Positions 8,401-15,212 of a stretch of DNA of 19,412 nt are shown one piece after another. The stretch comes from WTJY01 sp041568735. Lineage in GTDB: Bacteria; Chloroflexota; Anaerolineae; Promineifilales; Promineifilaceae. The DNA lies in contig JBFFZG010000057.1 of NCBI GenBank assembly GCA_041568735.1, positions 1-19,412 on the forward strand, read 5' to 3'. Position numbers and translations under genes: made by a program. The notes under the pieces were generated by a model that made no database searches, had not been told where the DNA came from, and saw only the letters and a list, made by a program, of their open reading frames with translations. Each line of letters begins with the position of its first letter. Positions within the stretch are counted from its first letter, which is position 1.

Positions 8401-9401
8401 AAGATATCGACGCCGACGGGCTCGAAAAGCTCCTGATGGAGCTGGCCTACGCCTACGAGTCCGAAGGGCGGAATATTCTGCAGCTCCTGCAGGCGATGAA
8501 CCGCTTCATCCCGCTCATCCCGCCGGTGCCGAACCTGGCCGCCCTCCTGGTGCAGCGCAAGACGGGGCATGCCCAGCTGCGCACGGCCGTCCACAAGAGC
8601 TATGAGGAGCAGATTCTCCAGGTCTTCAACGATTTTCTGGCCAACTACATCGGGGAAACAGAAAAGAACCAAATCTGGAGCGCGGCCAGCCGGGAAATGG
8701 AAGGGGCGTTCAACCGCTTTCCGATCGAGCGCTTCACCCAGGACCTGCTGCGGGAGGCCCAGGAACGGCTCCAGCGGGATGTCGCCCGCTCTCTGACCGA
8801 CCTCCTGACCCGCAGTCTGGCCGAGCTGGATGCCGATGCCTTCGTCGAGGCGCTGCGGCAGTACATCGACCAGGGACGGGAAAACTGGAAGAAGCAGATC
8901 GGCGAGGCGGAATTCAATGAATTTCAGCGCACACTGGTCCTGTCGGCCATCGACCGGGAGTGGCGCGACTACCTCACGGCCGCCGATGACCTGCGGCGCG
9001 AGATCGGCCTGGAATCGGCCGGACGCCAGCGCGATCCAAAAATCGAGTACAAAAAGCGCTCGTACGAGATGTTCGCGGATATGCGCAACAATATCCAAAA
9101 AAATATCGCCGCCGATTTTTTCCGGCTGGTCGCTCGCCACGACGAATACCTGCGGATTCAGCGGGCGGAAATCGCCTACAAGGAACAGCTCGAAAGCGCC
9201 GGCTACCAGGTCGAGCAGCGGGATGGCAAAACCGCCGGGCTGAGGCGCGATATGCCCAAGGTCGGGCGCAACGATCCCTGCCCCTGCGGCAGCGGGAAGA
9301 AATACAAGCACTGCCACATGAAAACCGACCAGAAGCGGGAAGCCACCGTCAGTGACGGTGTGGTGCGGAGCCGGAGCCGAAAACCAAAACGGCGCCGGTA
9401 A
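5460..9401 (+). CDS. secA: Protein translocase ATPase SecA, enlarged
   Basis: SecA is the ATP-driven motor that pushes preproteins through SecYEG. The 1313-residue product shows Walker A MRTGEGKT (109-116), the DEAD-box motif IIDEAD followed by VLIDEARTPLIISG (about 238-257), AGMTGTA, STNMAGRGTDILLGG, GSERHESRRIDNQLRGR (about 797-813), and a C-terminal zinc-binding SEC-C motif CPCGSGKKYKHCH (Cys1274, Cys1276, Cys1285, His1286) followed by a basic tail. It is about 400 residues longer than E. coli SecA (901). The clearest extra insert lies between GGNPDGL (about 581) and LGGLHVVG (790), roughly 210 residues against about 45 in E. coli. Smaller extra segments follow PLPTN in the preprotein-binding region and lie within the C-terminal helical domains. 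The ATG has no clear Shine-Dalgarno sequence. An intrinsic terminator follows at 9435. Confidence 0.97.
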   Translation: MFKSIFQKIVGDPNKKVIDRLRPLVDAVAALEPELESLTQDALRQKTADLRAPVDDLQDEEALEAALVEILPEAYALVREASRRTTGLRHYDVQIMGGVLLNQGEIIEMRTGEGKTLVATLPLFLNALSGRGAHLVTVNEYLARRDGGWMGQIFHYLGMSVGVIGPQQYSALYDPEYVNPGAELEDDRLVHWRPATRREAYLADITYGISSEFGFDYLRDNMVHTPEQLVQRDPNFAIIDEADNVLIDEARTPLIISGPANEASEQYLRFASIVRNLRRNTAEEEEEPNGHYDIDEKSRSITLTDIGTAEIERRIPEIDFEAGESLYDPQHFQLTYYLDNALKAEYMFKRDKDYTVIDGEVLIIDDFTGRLMPGRRYSDGLHEAIEAKEGVQIKRESITVATITIQNYFRLYRKLAGMTGTAMTDAEEFQEIYEVEVTPLPTNVEFMAEHAGRSLLQARREKVDGVERITYYAPNEETPKFFKRVDYPDQVFANEEAKDRAIIEEVKRVSTEGRPVLVGTTSVEHSEKIHRMLSKENIRHNVLNAKMHQSEALVVAQAGRSGAVTISTNMAGRGTDILLGGNPDGLAAELVESSLFDRQQLVQLAQLLLSEGADKARQQAAGSRKLAPALVDRLLEVKEKFDAAAAEIGEIQIVGYLARSMQESSGLTYEQALDMVRLVQRGARDEARTYLKDLGMDTILADEAAHQIDLHGRYQIATKDERRMAEFLAEQLFEQHYNARAALIRAVLGQDLDTARQLCRRIPALPESLIDEILNLIATTQRERKEVWQLGGLHVVGSERHESRRIDNQLRGRAARQGDPGSSRFFLSLEDDLMRRFGGERLRNFMNKNIPDDMPIESGVLDRIIASSQERIEGYNFDIRKNVLEYDDVMAKQREAIYSERRKVLTGEIVLDERISDAFDVIIEELVDNYLDSYIPFLHNEINRVILDYSNQETGEVFVLGVLRRLSGLLPVHRLTAEEVEDIDADGLEKLLMELAYAYESEGRNILQLLQAMNRFIPLIPPVPNLAALLVQRKTGHAQLRTAVHKSYEEQILQVFNDFLANYIGETEKNQIWSAASREMEGAFNRFPIERFTQDLLREAQERLQRDVARSLTDLLTRSLAELDADAFVEALRQYIDQGRENWKKQIGEAEFNEFQRTLVLSAIDREWRDYLTAADDLRREIGLESAGRQRDPKIEYKKRSYEMFADMRNNIQKNIAADFFRLVARHDEYLRIQRAEIAYKEQLESAGYQVEQRDGKTAGLRRDMPKVGRNDPCPCGSGKKYKHCHMKTDQKREATVSDGVVRSRSRKPKRRR

Positions 9402-9434
9402 GCGCGGTGCGTGCCGTCGATCGAAGCCAACCCC

Positions 9435-9470
9435 AAGGCGAACAGGTGATCCCCTGTTCGCCTTTTTTTT
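9435..9470 (+). terminator. Intrinsic terminator after secA
   Basis: A 12-bp perfect stem pairs AAGGCGAACAGG (9435-9446) with CCTGTTCGCCTT (9453-9464) around a six-base loop. It runs directly into a T-tract ending at 9470. It lies 34 bp after the secA stop. Confidence 0.95.
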
Positions 9471-9762
9471 GTAAGGTTTTCCTTAAGATTGGGTTGTTAG
9501 AGTAGGTCTGTTGTTCGACAGATGCCTGCCTCCACCCCTGTTCGCCGAACGCACCCAATTTTTATCGATTTTCGCTCAATTTGTAACGGATTTCGTCATG
9601 CTTCGTTTAAAGGTAACGTTGGAATAGGAAGAAAGATTCACCGTATTAATTTCCTATTGAAATGACTTTTGTACTAGTGATCGAGGCGAAGAAACCTGCC
9701 ATCCCTGATAAGATAGCGTCTCGAGAAACGCTTCTCCACCGCCGAATGGTCAACAGGGCGAA
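9471..9762. other. AT-richer gene-free gap between secA and adenosine deaminase
   Basis: No gene is supported here; the longest reading frames are short and unlike the neighbours in composition. The DNA is visibly richer in A and T than the rest of the window. It holds a 12-base direct repeat of the terminator arm (CCCCTGTTCGCC at 9451-9462 and again at 9535-9546). It also holds an inverted repeat AATAGGAA (9623-9630) / TTCCTATT (9651-9658) with a 20-bp spacer, upstream of a likely promoter at 9706. Confidence 0.5.
9706..9714 (+). promoter_or_regulatory. Candidate extended -10 (TGATAAGAT) for the adenosine deaminase gene
   Basis: TGA followed by TAAGAT lies about 50 bp before the start codon, giving a predicted transcription start near 9721. 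No -35 match sits at the right distance, as is common for extended -10 promoters. The inverted repeat at 9623-9658 lies about 50 bp upstream and could bind a regulator. Confidence 0.4.
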
Positions 9763-10929
9763 ATGATCATGATTTCTCACGCGAATATAACAGCTGGTGC
9801 TGGCTTTTGGGCCAATCTTCTCCCCCGGTTTCGCGCCAGATCGTCGCAGAACAGCCTCACCTATGACCAGCTGAAGGCCATTCCCAAGATCGATCTTCAC
9901 CGCCACCTCGAGGGATCCCTCCGGCTGTCAACCCTGGTCGATATCGCCAAAGCTTACAATCTGGAAGTACCCAAGGAAATCGAAGCGCTCCGGCCGTATG
10001 TGCAGGTGATCGATGAACCCCCGAACGCCTTCACGTTTCTGGCCAAGTTTGAAATGCTGCGCCAGTTCTACCGCTCGCCGGAGATGATCAAGCGGCTGGT
10101 TTACGAAGTGGTCGCCGATGCCGCCCTCGACAATGTGAAATATCTCGAACTCCGCTTCAGCCCCCAGGCCCTTTCCCGGGTGCGCGGGTTTGCCTTGAAC
10201 GCGGTCACCGATTGGGTGATTGAATCGGTCAACCAGGCCAGTGAAGATTTCGAAATCGACGTCCGGCTCATCGTCACCCTGGTCCGGCACAACTCCCTCG
10301 AGCAGGCCAGGCAGGTGGCCGAGCTGGCCCTCGACCGCCTCAATCGCGGCATCGTCGGTCTTGACCTGGCCGGGGATGAAATCAACCATTCGGCCATGCC
10401 TTTTGCCCCGATCTTCCGCGAAGCGGGGGAATTGGGCATGGGCATTACCATTCACGCCGGGGAGTGGATGGGGGCTGAGACGGTGCGCGAGGCGATTGAG
10501 TCCCTGAACGCCCACCGCATCGGCCACGGCACCCGGACGCGGGAAGACGCCTCGGTCATGAGCCTCGTCCGCGAGCGCAATGTTTCCCTGGAAATCTGCC
10601 TGACCAGCAATGTCCACACCGCTTCGATTAAGAAAGTCAAGGAGCACCCGCTCAAGCAGTTCTTAAATGCCAATATTCCAGTTACCTTGAACACCGATGA
10701 CCCATCGGTCAGCAACATCTCCCTATCACACGAGTTCAATGTGGCGGTTCAAGAAGCCCGTATTAACTACAACGACCTCAGACGGATGACCTTCACGGCA
10801 ATCGATACGGCCTTTCTGAAGCCGGAGGAAAAACTGAACCTGCGGCACCGCTTTGAGCAATATTGGCCGGAGGACATGACGGAGCGAACGGTTCTCCCGG
10901 CCGTTGTCCCAACACCGCAAACAGCCTAA
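9763..10929 (+). CDS. add: Adenosine deaminase family protein
   Basis: The family hydrolyses adenosine (or deoxyadenosine) to inosine and ammonia in purine salvage; some members act on adenine or other aminated bases. The 388-residue product carries the zinc and catalytic motifs in order: KIDLHRHLEGSL (His46, His48), THAGE written here as IHAGE (His231, Glu234), RIGHGT (His255) and NTDDP (Asp312, Asp313). About 35 residues precede the family core, more than usual. The ATG at 9763 has AGGG only four bases upstream; the in-frame ATG at 9769 sits ten bases from it and is an equally good start. It is transcribed alone, between the secA terminator and its own terminator at 10956. Substrate choice between adenosine and a relative is not settled by the motifs. 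Confidence 0.9.
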   Translation: MIMISHANITAGAGFWANLLPRFRARSSQNSLTYDQLKAIPKIDLHRHLEGSLRLSTLVDIAKAYNLEVPKEIEALRPYVQVIDEPPNAFTFLAKFEMLRQFYRSPEMIKRLVYEVVADAALDNVKYLELRFSPQALSRVRGFALNAVTDWVIESVNQASEDFEIDVRLIVTLVRHNSLEQARQVAELALDRLNRGIVGLDLAGDEINHSAMPFAPIFREAGELGMGITIHAGEWMGAETVREAIESLNAHRIGHGTRTREDASVMSLVRERNVSLEICLTSNVHTASIKKVKEHPLKQFLNANIPVTLNTDDPSVSNISLSHEFNVAVQEARINYNDLRRMTFTAIDTAFLKPEEKLNLRHRFEQYWPEDMTERTVLPAVVPTPQTA

Positions 10930-10955
10930 ATTTCAGCCCTGGGACAATCTCACCG

Positions 10956-10989
10956 GCCCCTGTCTGCATGAGACAGGGGCTTTTTTTTT
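10956..10989 (+). terminator. Intrinsic terminator after adenosine deaminase gene
   Basis: GCCCCTGTCT (10956-10965) pairs perfectly with AGACAGGGGC (10971-10980) around a five-base loop, followed by nine T residues (10981-10989). The T-run overlaps the stop codon of the convergent mutM gene (10988-10990). On the minus strand there is no T-tract after the hairpin, so it should act only on plus-strand transcripts. Confidence 0.95.
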
Positions 10990-11806
10990 ATTTCTGGCAG
11001 GATGGGCAGAAATGGGTGCTTCTCCCACCCAGAACCATGCGGGCGATCGGCGTGCCGCACCGGGTGCAGGGGAAGCCCGTCCGGCGGAAGACCATGACCG
11101 CCTCCTGCATCTCCCCCTTCGTCCCATCCGGCTTAACGTAGTCGCTGATGCTGGCCCCTTCCCGGGCGATCCCCAGGCGCAGCACCTCGCGGATGGCCTC
11201 GTAGAGGGCCGCTTTTTCGGCGCCGGTCAGCCGGTCAGACCGCCGCTCCGGGTGCAGGCCGGCGGCGAAGAGGGCCTCGTCGGCGTAGATATTGCCGATG
11301 CCGGCGATAAACTCCTGATCGAGCAGCAGCGGCTTCAGCGGCCGGCTCCGCGTGCCGAAGAGGGCGAGGAAGCGATCGAGGGTGAATTCGCCGGCCAGCG
11401 GCTCCGGTCCGAGCCGGCCGAGCACCACCTCGGGTTCGCGGACGAGGTAGACCCGGCCGAATTTTCGCGGGTCCCGGAAATGGAGCTCGTCCCCATCGCG
11501 CAGCAGAAAACGCTGGCGCACGTGTGGGTGCACCGGCGCACCGCCGGGTACGACGGCGAGGTGGCCGGTCATCTTGAGGTGAACGATCAGAGTTTCTTCT
11601 CCGCCGTCGAGCGCCATCACGATGTATTTGGCCCGCCGGCGGATTTCCGTCACCGTCCGGCCGCTGATGCGGGCCGCCAGCTCCGCCGGATCGTCCGGCC
11701 GGACGATCTGCCGGGGCCACCCGCTGACCAGGCCGCTGAAGATGCGGCCGACCAGCGGCCGGCGCAGGGCGCGAACGACGGTTTCGACTTCAGGCAGTTC
11801 GGGCAT
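10988..11806 (-). CDS. mutM: Formamidopyrimidine-DNA glycosylase (Fpg/MutM)
   Basis: This base-excision repair enzyme removes 8-oxoguanine and formamidopyrimidines and nicks the abasic site. The 272-residue protein starts PELPEVETV, with Pro2 as the catalytic nucleophile and Glu3 beside it, then Lys60 (RAKYI), HLKMTGH (76-82), GIGNIYADEALF, and a C-terminal zinc finger with Cys247, Cys250, Cys267 and Cys270 around the conserved GGRSTHFCP, which holds Arg262. Length and motifs are typical, so normal activity is expected. Its ATG lies three bases after the stop of the upstream aminopeptidase gene on the same strand, so the two should be co-transcribed. There is no obvious functional link between a peptidase and DNA repair. 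Its 3' end meets the terminator of the convergent gene. Confidence 0.97.
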   Translation of the reverse strand: MPELPEVETVVRALRRPLVGRIFSGLVSGWPRQIVRPDDPAELAARISGRTVTEIRRRAKYIVMALDGGEETLIVHLKMTGHLAVVPGGAPVHPHVRQRFLLRDGDELHFRDPRKFGRVYLVREPEVVLGRLGPEPLAGEFTLDRFLALFGTRSRPLKPLLLDQEFIAGIGNIYADEALFAAGLHPERRSDRLTGAEKAALYEAIREVLRLGIAREGASISDYVKPDGTKGEMQEAVMVFRRTGFPCTRCGTPIARMVLGGRSTHFCPSCQK

Positions 11807-11809
11807 GGC

Positions 11810-12952
11810 TCAATTCCCATGCCGCGACGGCGGGTCGCCGGACGGCCCATCGACCAGGAAGCGGCCGCTGTCGTAAAAACGTTCCCCATCGACGAAGATC
11901 TGACCCCCATCCTGCATGTCACAGATCATGTCCCAGTGCACGGCCGAGCGGTTCTGCCCGCCGGTTTCCGGGTAGCTGGCCCCCAGAGCCAGGTGGATCG
12001 TGCCGCCGATTTTTTCGTCGAACAAAATCGAGCGGGTGAAATGCTGGATGCTCTCGTTGGTGCCGATGGCGAATTCGCCGACGAAGCGGGCCCCGGCGTC
12101 CGTCGCCAGTATTTCTTCCAGATAGGCGCCGTTTTTGGCGGCCGTGGCCTCGACGACCTGGCCGTCCACGAAGCGCAGCTCGATGCCCTCCACCTCCCGC
12201 CCCTGGTAGATGGCCGGGTAGGTGAAGCGGATCCAGCCATTCATCGACGACTCGACCGGACCGGTGAAGATTTCCCCATCGGGCATGTTGCGGTGGCCGC
12301 AGGAATTGCGGAAGGTGCGCCCGGCGATGGAAAAGGTGAGCTCGGCGTTCGGCCCCCGGACCTCGACCCGGTCCCTGCCGGCCAGGGTGGCGACCAGGCG
12401 GGCCTGCCTCTCTTCGAAGGCACGCCATTCGGCGACCGGATCGTCCCGATCGACGCGGCAGGCCTGGTAGACAAAATCCTCGTAATCCCGCAGCGACATG
12501 TCGGCGTCCTGAGCGTAGGCCGGCGTGGGAAAGCGGCTGACGATCCAGCGCAGCGTCCCGGCTGCGCTGCGGCGCAGATAGGTTTCGGTCAGCGGTGACC
12601 GGGCCTGCAGCAGCAGCCGCTGGCGTGCCGGATCGACGCCGCTCAGGGTCCGGGTATTCTCCGACGCGGCCAGACTCATCAGGCAGTCATAGGACTCATA
12701 GAGCAGGAGATGGGGTTCATGCAGAAATTGAATCTGTTCATCGCTCCCCTCGCGCAGCAGATACTCCGCGAACACTTCTTCCTCCCACAGGAGAAAGGGG
12801 TGGCCGCCGGCCGCCAGGACCGAACGGTAGGTGGCGGCGACCAGGGGCAGGCTGCTGCTGTTGCCCCGGATGAGCACTTTTTCTCCCGGCCGGACGGCCA
12901 GGCTGTAATCGACGAGCAGGCGGGCAAGCTTTTCAACGCGCGGATCGGCCAA
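11810..12952 (-). CDS. M29-family aminopeptidase
   Basis: M29 enzymes (aminopeptidases T and S type) are dimetal exopeptidases acting in the cytoplasm on short peptides. The 380-residue protein opens with the family pattern KLARLLVDYSLAVRPGEKVLI. It has the metal-binding region in its second half: RNMPDGEIFTGPVE (221-234), GEFAIGTNE (292-300), GGTIHLALGASYPE (His320) and the His-Trp-Asp pair in SAVHWDMI (His339, Asp341). The start is a TTG at 12950-12952, preceded by a strong AGGAGA five bases away; the chosen reading begins M-A-D-P-R-V-E-K. A good promoter lies just upstream. It is the first gene of an operon with mutM. Its specificity cannot be told from the sequence. Confidence 0.92.
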   Translation of the reverse strand: MADPRVEKLARLLVDYSLAVRPGEKVLIRGNSSSLPLVAATYRSVLAAGGHPFLLWEEEVFAEYLLREGSDEQIQFLHEPHLLLYESYDCLMSLAASENTRTLSGVDPARQRLLLQARSPLTETYLRRSAAGTLRWIVSRFPTPAYAQDADMSLRDYEDFVYQACRVDRDDPVAEWRAFEERQARLVATLAGRDRVEVRGPNAELTFSIAGRTFRNSCGHRNMPDGEIFTGPVESSMNGWIRFTYPAIYQGREVEGIELRFVDGQVVEATAAKNGAYLEEILATDAGARFVGEFAIGTNESIQHFTRSILFDEKIGGTIHLALGASYPETGGQNRSAVHWDMICDMQDGGQIFVDGERFYDSGRFLVDGPSGDPPSRHGN

Positions 12953-12978
12953 AACAATCTCCTGTCATCTTTTTTCAA

Positions 12979-12987
12979 ATTATATCA
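12979..12987 (-). promoter_or_regulatory. Extended -10 promoter (TGATATAAT) for aminopeptidase-mutM operon
   Basis: Read on the minus strand, TGA is followed by a perfect TATAAT (12984 down to 12979). The predicted transcript starts near 12972 and has a 20-base leader carrying AGGAGA before the TTG start at 12952. The divergent promoter at 13003 lies about 20 bp away. Confidence 0.65.
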
Positions 12988-13002
12988 TCCCCATTTTTCG
13001 AT

Positions 13003-13010
13003 GTTACAAT
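13003..13010 (+). promoter_or_regulatory. Candidate extended -10 (TGTTACAAT region)
   Basis: TGT followed by TACAAT (TG at 13002-13003, hexamer 13005-13010) predicts a start near 13017, about 40 bp before the chosen start codon of the divergent plus-strand gene. An in-frame ATG at 13009 overlaps this element, which argues against that ATG as the true start. Confidence 0.45.
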
Positions 13011-13056
13011 GGCGCCAGGAGGCCCCATTCGTTCAGGTCAGGAGAGAGTCACCATC

Positions 13057-13527
13057 ATGGATCCCGATGATCGCGTTCTCATCGCCTATGTTCCGTTTCC
13101 CGATGACTTTCGCCGGATCGTGGAGGAACACTGGTATCGCATCCCGGTCGCCCACGCGCCGAAGGGACTGCACGCGGAATATCTCGCCTTTTACTTCGGC
13201 AGCCGGTTTGAGACGCTCAAGTGGGCGGTCCACTATGTCGCTCCCAACCGCGGCCATGAGCTCGTGCGCCGGACCGATTTGATCCCGGAAGATCCCGATC
13301 ATCCACGCGCCGGCGCCCTTTATTATAAAATCTCGCTCGGCCCCATCGCACCGCTGCCCCGCCCGATCGTCAGTCTCCGCTGGCGGCGCATCCTCTTTCT
13401 GCACACGACCTGGGACCGCCTCCAAACGGCCACGGAGATCCGTGACCTGCTGCTGGAGGGGGATGATTATGTCAACCGTAAATTCGTCTCCCTGCACGAT
13501 CTCGATGAAGAGCTCTATCTCTGGTGA
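13057..13527 (+). CDS. Conserved-looking protein of unknown function
   Basis: I cannot assign a function to this 156-residue protein. Visible features are a WYRIPV...P segment near residues 25-32, AEYLAFYFGSRF, an alternating charged and hydrophobic AVHYVAP stretch, a basic R-R pair before DLIPEDPDHPRAG, YYKISLG, PRPIVSLRWRRILFLHTTW, and an acidic C-terminus. The pattern of tryptophans and tyrosines with short strands suggests a compact alpha/beta domain. From memory, similar segments occur in uncharacterised proteins of filamentous bacteria, sometimes next to nuclease domains, but I cannot verify this. GGAG lies about 12 bases before the ATG at 13057; the earlier ATG at 13009 overlaps the promoter. 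There is no signal peptide or membrane segment. Its end overlaps the end of convergent holB by 13 bp. Confidence 0.75.
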   Translation: MDPDDRVLIAYVPFPDDFRRIVEEHWYRIPVAHAPKGLHAEYLAFYFGSRFETLKWAVHYVAPNRGHELVRRTDLIPEDPDHPRAGALYYKISLGPIAPLPRPIVSLRWRRILFLHTTWDRLQTATEIRDLLLEGDDYVNRKFVSLHDLDEELYLW

Positions 13528-14543
13528 GGGACGTGTTCCGGCAGCGGATAGCTCAGCAAGAGATTTTCCAGGACGAGGCGAATGTTCCCGTTCCGCTCGA
13601 GCTGCCAGAGCGCTTGTTCGGTCCGGCGCAGATTGGCGAGCAGCTCCTGCCGCCGGGCGCCGGCCGCTACCTGCTCCAGTGCCGGCAGCGCCTCGATATT
13701 GATCAGATCGTCTTCCGGCGAGCGGGCGCAGCCGAGCAAAACGGCGTCGCGCCAGAAGCTGGCCCAGGTCTGCAGCAGCGCCGGCAGCTCTTCCGGCCGG
13801 CCGGCCAGCTGATCGGCCAGGGCAAAGCGGCCGACGCGCCGCTCGTCGAGCGCCTCCCGCAGCAGGCCAAGCCGCTCCTCGTGAAGATCGGCCAGCGGCG
13901 CGCCGCTGGCCGCCTCGATGGCCCAGCCGATCCGGCCGTTGGCCAGATGGGCCAGCCGCCGCGCCTCCGCCGGAGAGCAGCCGAGTTGGGTCTCCAGATG
14001 ATGGGCGATCAGGAGGGTGTTGACCGGCCGCAGATTGAGCGTCCGGCAGCGGGAGGTGATCGTCGGCAGCAGGGCATCGGCATCGGTGGCCGTCAAGATG
14101 AGGACGACCCGGGGCGGCGGTTCTTCCAGAGTCTTCAAAAAGGCATTGGCCGCGTTGGCGTTGGCGGTTTCAAATTGATGAATGATGGCGATTTTATAGC
14201 GCCCCTCCACGGCCGCCAGGTTGAGATCCCGCTGCAGCTCGCGGATTTGATCGATGCGGATCACGGCATTGCCGCGGCCGGTGATTTCTGGCTCCAGCAG
14301 GCGAACATCCGGGTGCCGCCCCGCCGCAATCAGACTGCAGGCCCGGCAGACCCCGCACGGCTCCTGGTTGAGAGAGTCGCCGGTGCAGTTGAGAGCGCGG
14401 GCCAGCGCCCGCGCCAGGGTGCCCCGGCCGACCCGCTCCGGCCCCGTAATCAGGTAGGCGTGGCCGATGCGCCCATGCCGGAGAGCGGTCTGCAGATGGT
14501 CAACCGCCCAATCGTGGCCGATGATTTCCCAGGCAGCGGACAC
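13515..14543 (-). CDS. holB: DNA polymerase III delta-prime subunit
   Basis: The delta-prime subunit is part of the clamp loader that places the sliding clamp on primed DNA. The 342-residue protein has the AAA+ layout: GHAYLITGP, a four-cysteine zinc module (Cys53, Cys63, Cys66, Cys69), NANAANAFLKTLEEPP, ATDADALLPTITSRC with the SRC sensor motif, and a helical C-terminal domain. The P-loop reads GPERVGRGT, so a glycine and the key lysine are both replaced by arginine. Loss of the P-loop is known for delta-prime of other bacteria, where the subunit acts as a rigid stator, so this does not mean it is inactive. The start is GTG (14541-14543), with GAGGGA nine bases upstream and only six bases after the stop of the DinB-like gene, so the two form an operon. 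Confidence 0.9.
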   Translation of the reverse strand: MSAAWEIIGHDWAVDHLQTALRHGRIGHAYLITGPERVGRGTLARALARALNCTGDSLNQEPCGVCRACSLIAAGRHPDVRLLEPEITGRGNAVIRIDQIRELQRDLNLAAVEGRYKIAIIHQFETANANAANAFLKTLEEPPPRVVLILTATDADALLPTITSRCRTLNLRPVNTLLIAHHLETQLGCSPAEARRLAHLANGRIGWAIEAASGAPLADLHEERLGLLREALDERRVGRFALADQLAGRPEELPALLQTWASFWRDAVLLGCARSPEDDLINIEALPALEQVAAGARRQELLANLRRTEQALWQLERNGNIRLVLENLLLSYPLPEHVPHQR

Positions 14544-14549
14544 GGCGGT

Positions 14550-15029
14550 TTATCCCTCGACCGCCTGCCGGATATCCTGCAGGTGGCCGTTTTCATGAAT
14601 GCCAATCAGCCGGCAAATTTCATAGATCGACATGACGCGGCCAATCGCGTGGCGGCCGCTTTTTTCCCAATCCGCATCCGTCAGGGTATCCATAAAGGCG
14701 ATCGTCTCCTCCCGAGCCCGGGCGAGATCGGCCAGCAGCTCCGGCCGCGGGCGTTCTCTGACCAGGTCAATCCCCTTTCGATTGAATGCGGCCAGGTCAA
14801 ACCCTTCCGGCGTTCCCGGATGGCCCTGGCTGATCCCTTTCATCAGGCGGACCATGCTCTTTTCCGCCTGCAGGAGATGGCGCACCGTGTCCGCCACCGT
14901 CCAGATTTCCGGATCGAGATAAACGGGCAGCTCCCAGTCGGCCTCGGACAGGCGGTTCAGCAGCTCGAGCAGCTCCTGACGGACAGCCGCCAGTTTAAAA
15001 TCGACTATTTCTCGGACTTCTGGGGTCAT
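14550..15029 (-). CDS. DinB-superfamily protein
   Basis: The 159-residue protein fits the DinB/YfiT four-helix fold. The expected metal-binding histidines are visible: His51 in TVRHLLQAEKSM and His145/His149 in IHENGHLQDI near the C-terminus. The family includes thiol-dependent S-transferases (bacillithiol, mycothiol) and many proteins of unknown substrate. The ATG at 15029 is preceded by AGGAAAG at a good distance, and a sigma70-type promoter lies about 40 bp further upstream. It is the first gene of a pair with holB; this linkage looks like simple co-transcription. The substrate is unknown. Confidence 0.85.
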   Translation of the reverse strand: MTPEVREIVDFKLAAVRQELLELLNRLSEADWELPVYLDPEIWTVADTVRHLLQAEKSMVRLMKGISQGHPGTPEGFDLAAFNRKGIDLVRERPRPELLADLARAREETIAFMDTLTDADWEKSGRHAIGRVMSIYEICRLIGIHENGHLQDIRQAVEG

Positions 15030-15062
15030 CGGCTTTCCTTTTCCATTCGACTCGTTTCGGGT

Positions 15063-15091
15063 TTGTAAAATAATTATCGGTCATTTATCAT
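15063..15091 (+). promoter_or_regulatory. Candidate sigma70-type promoter for the P-loop gene
   Basis: TTGTAA (15063-15068) and TATCAT (15086-15091) are separated by 17 bp. Transcription would start near 15098, about 115 bp before the next gene. It overlaps a promoter facing the other way. Confidence 0.45.
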
Positions 15092-15100
15092 CTTTTTCAA
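15073..15100 (-). promoter_or_regulatory. Candidate sigma70-type promoter for DinB-holB operon
   Basis: On the minus strand, TTGAAA (15100-15095) and GATAAT (15078-15073) are separated by 16 bp. This gives a transcript starting near 15066 and a leader of about 37 bases before the DinB-like start codon. Confidence 0.55.
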
Positions 15101-15212
15101 ACCGGCTATTTCGCTCAGGCGAGGCCGGGATCCGGCAGTCCACCCGCGGTCGTGCCGGAAACGGGACGTTGGAGGGACTGGAAACCGAAGAGGAGAGGTC
15201 GTTGAGCCAATT

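Noticed and set aside
7923..9317. A 464-residue minus-strand open frame inside secA (and a similar one at 5448-6605)
   Set aside because: Both are reverse shadows of secA.
9763..10929. Horizontal transfer of the adenosine deaminase gene
   Set aside because: The upstream gap is AT-richer, but codon use within the gene looks only slightly different from neighbours and no mobile element borders it.
10904..12598. A 564-residue plus-strand open frame across mutM and the aminopeptidase gene
   Set aside because: Antisense to two well-supported genes with full motif sets; its product is low in recognisable structure and runs through an intrinsic terminator.
13524..15068. A 514-residue plus-strand open frame across holB and the DinB-like gene
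   Set aside because: Antisense to two genes with clear motifs; no family resemblance.
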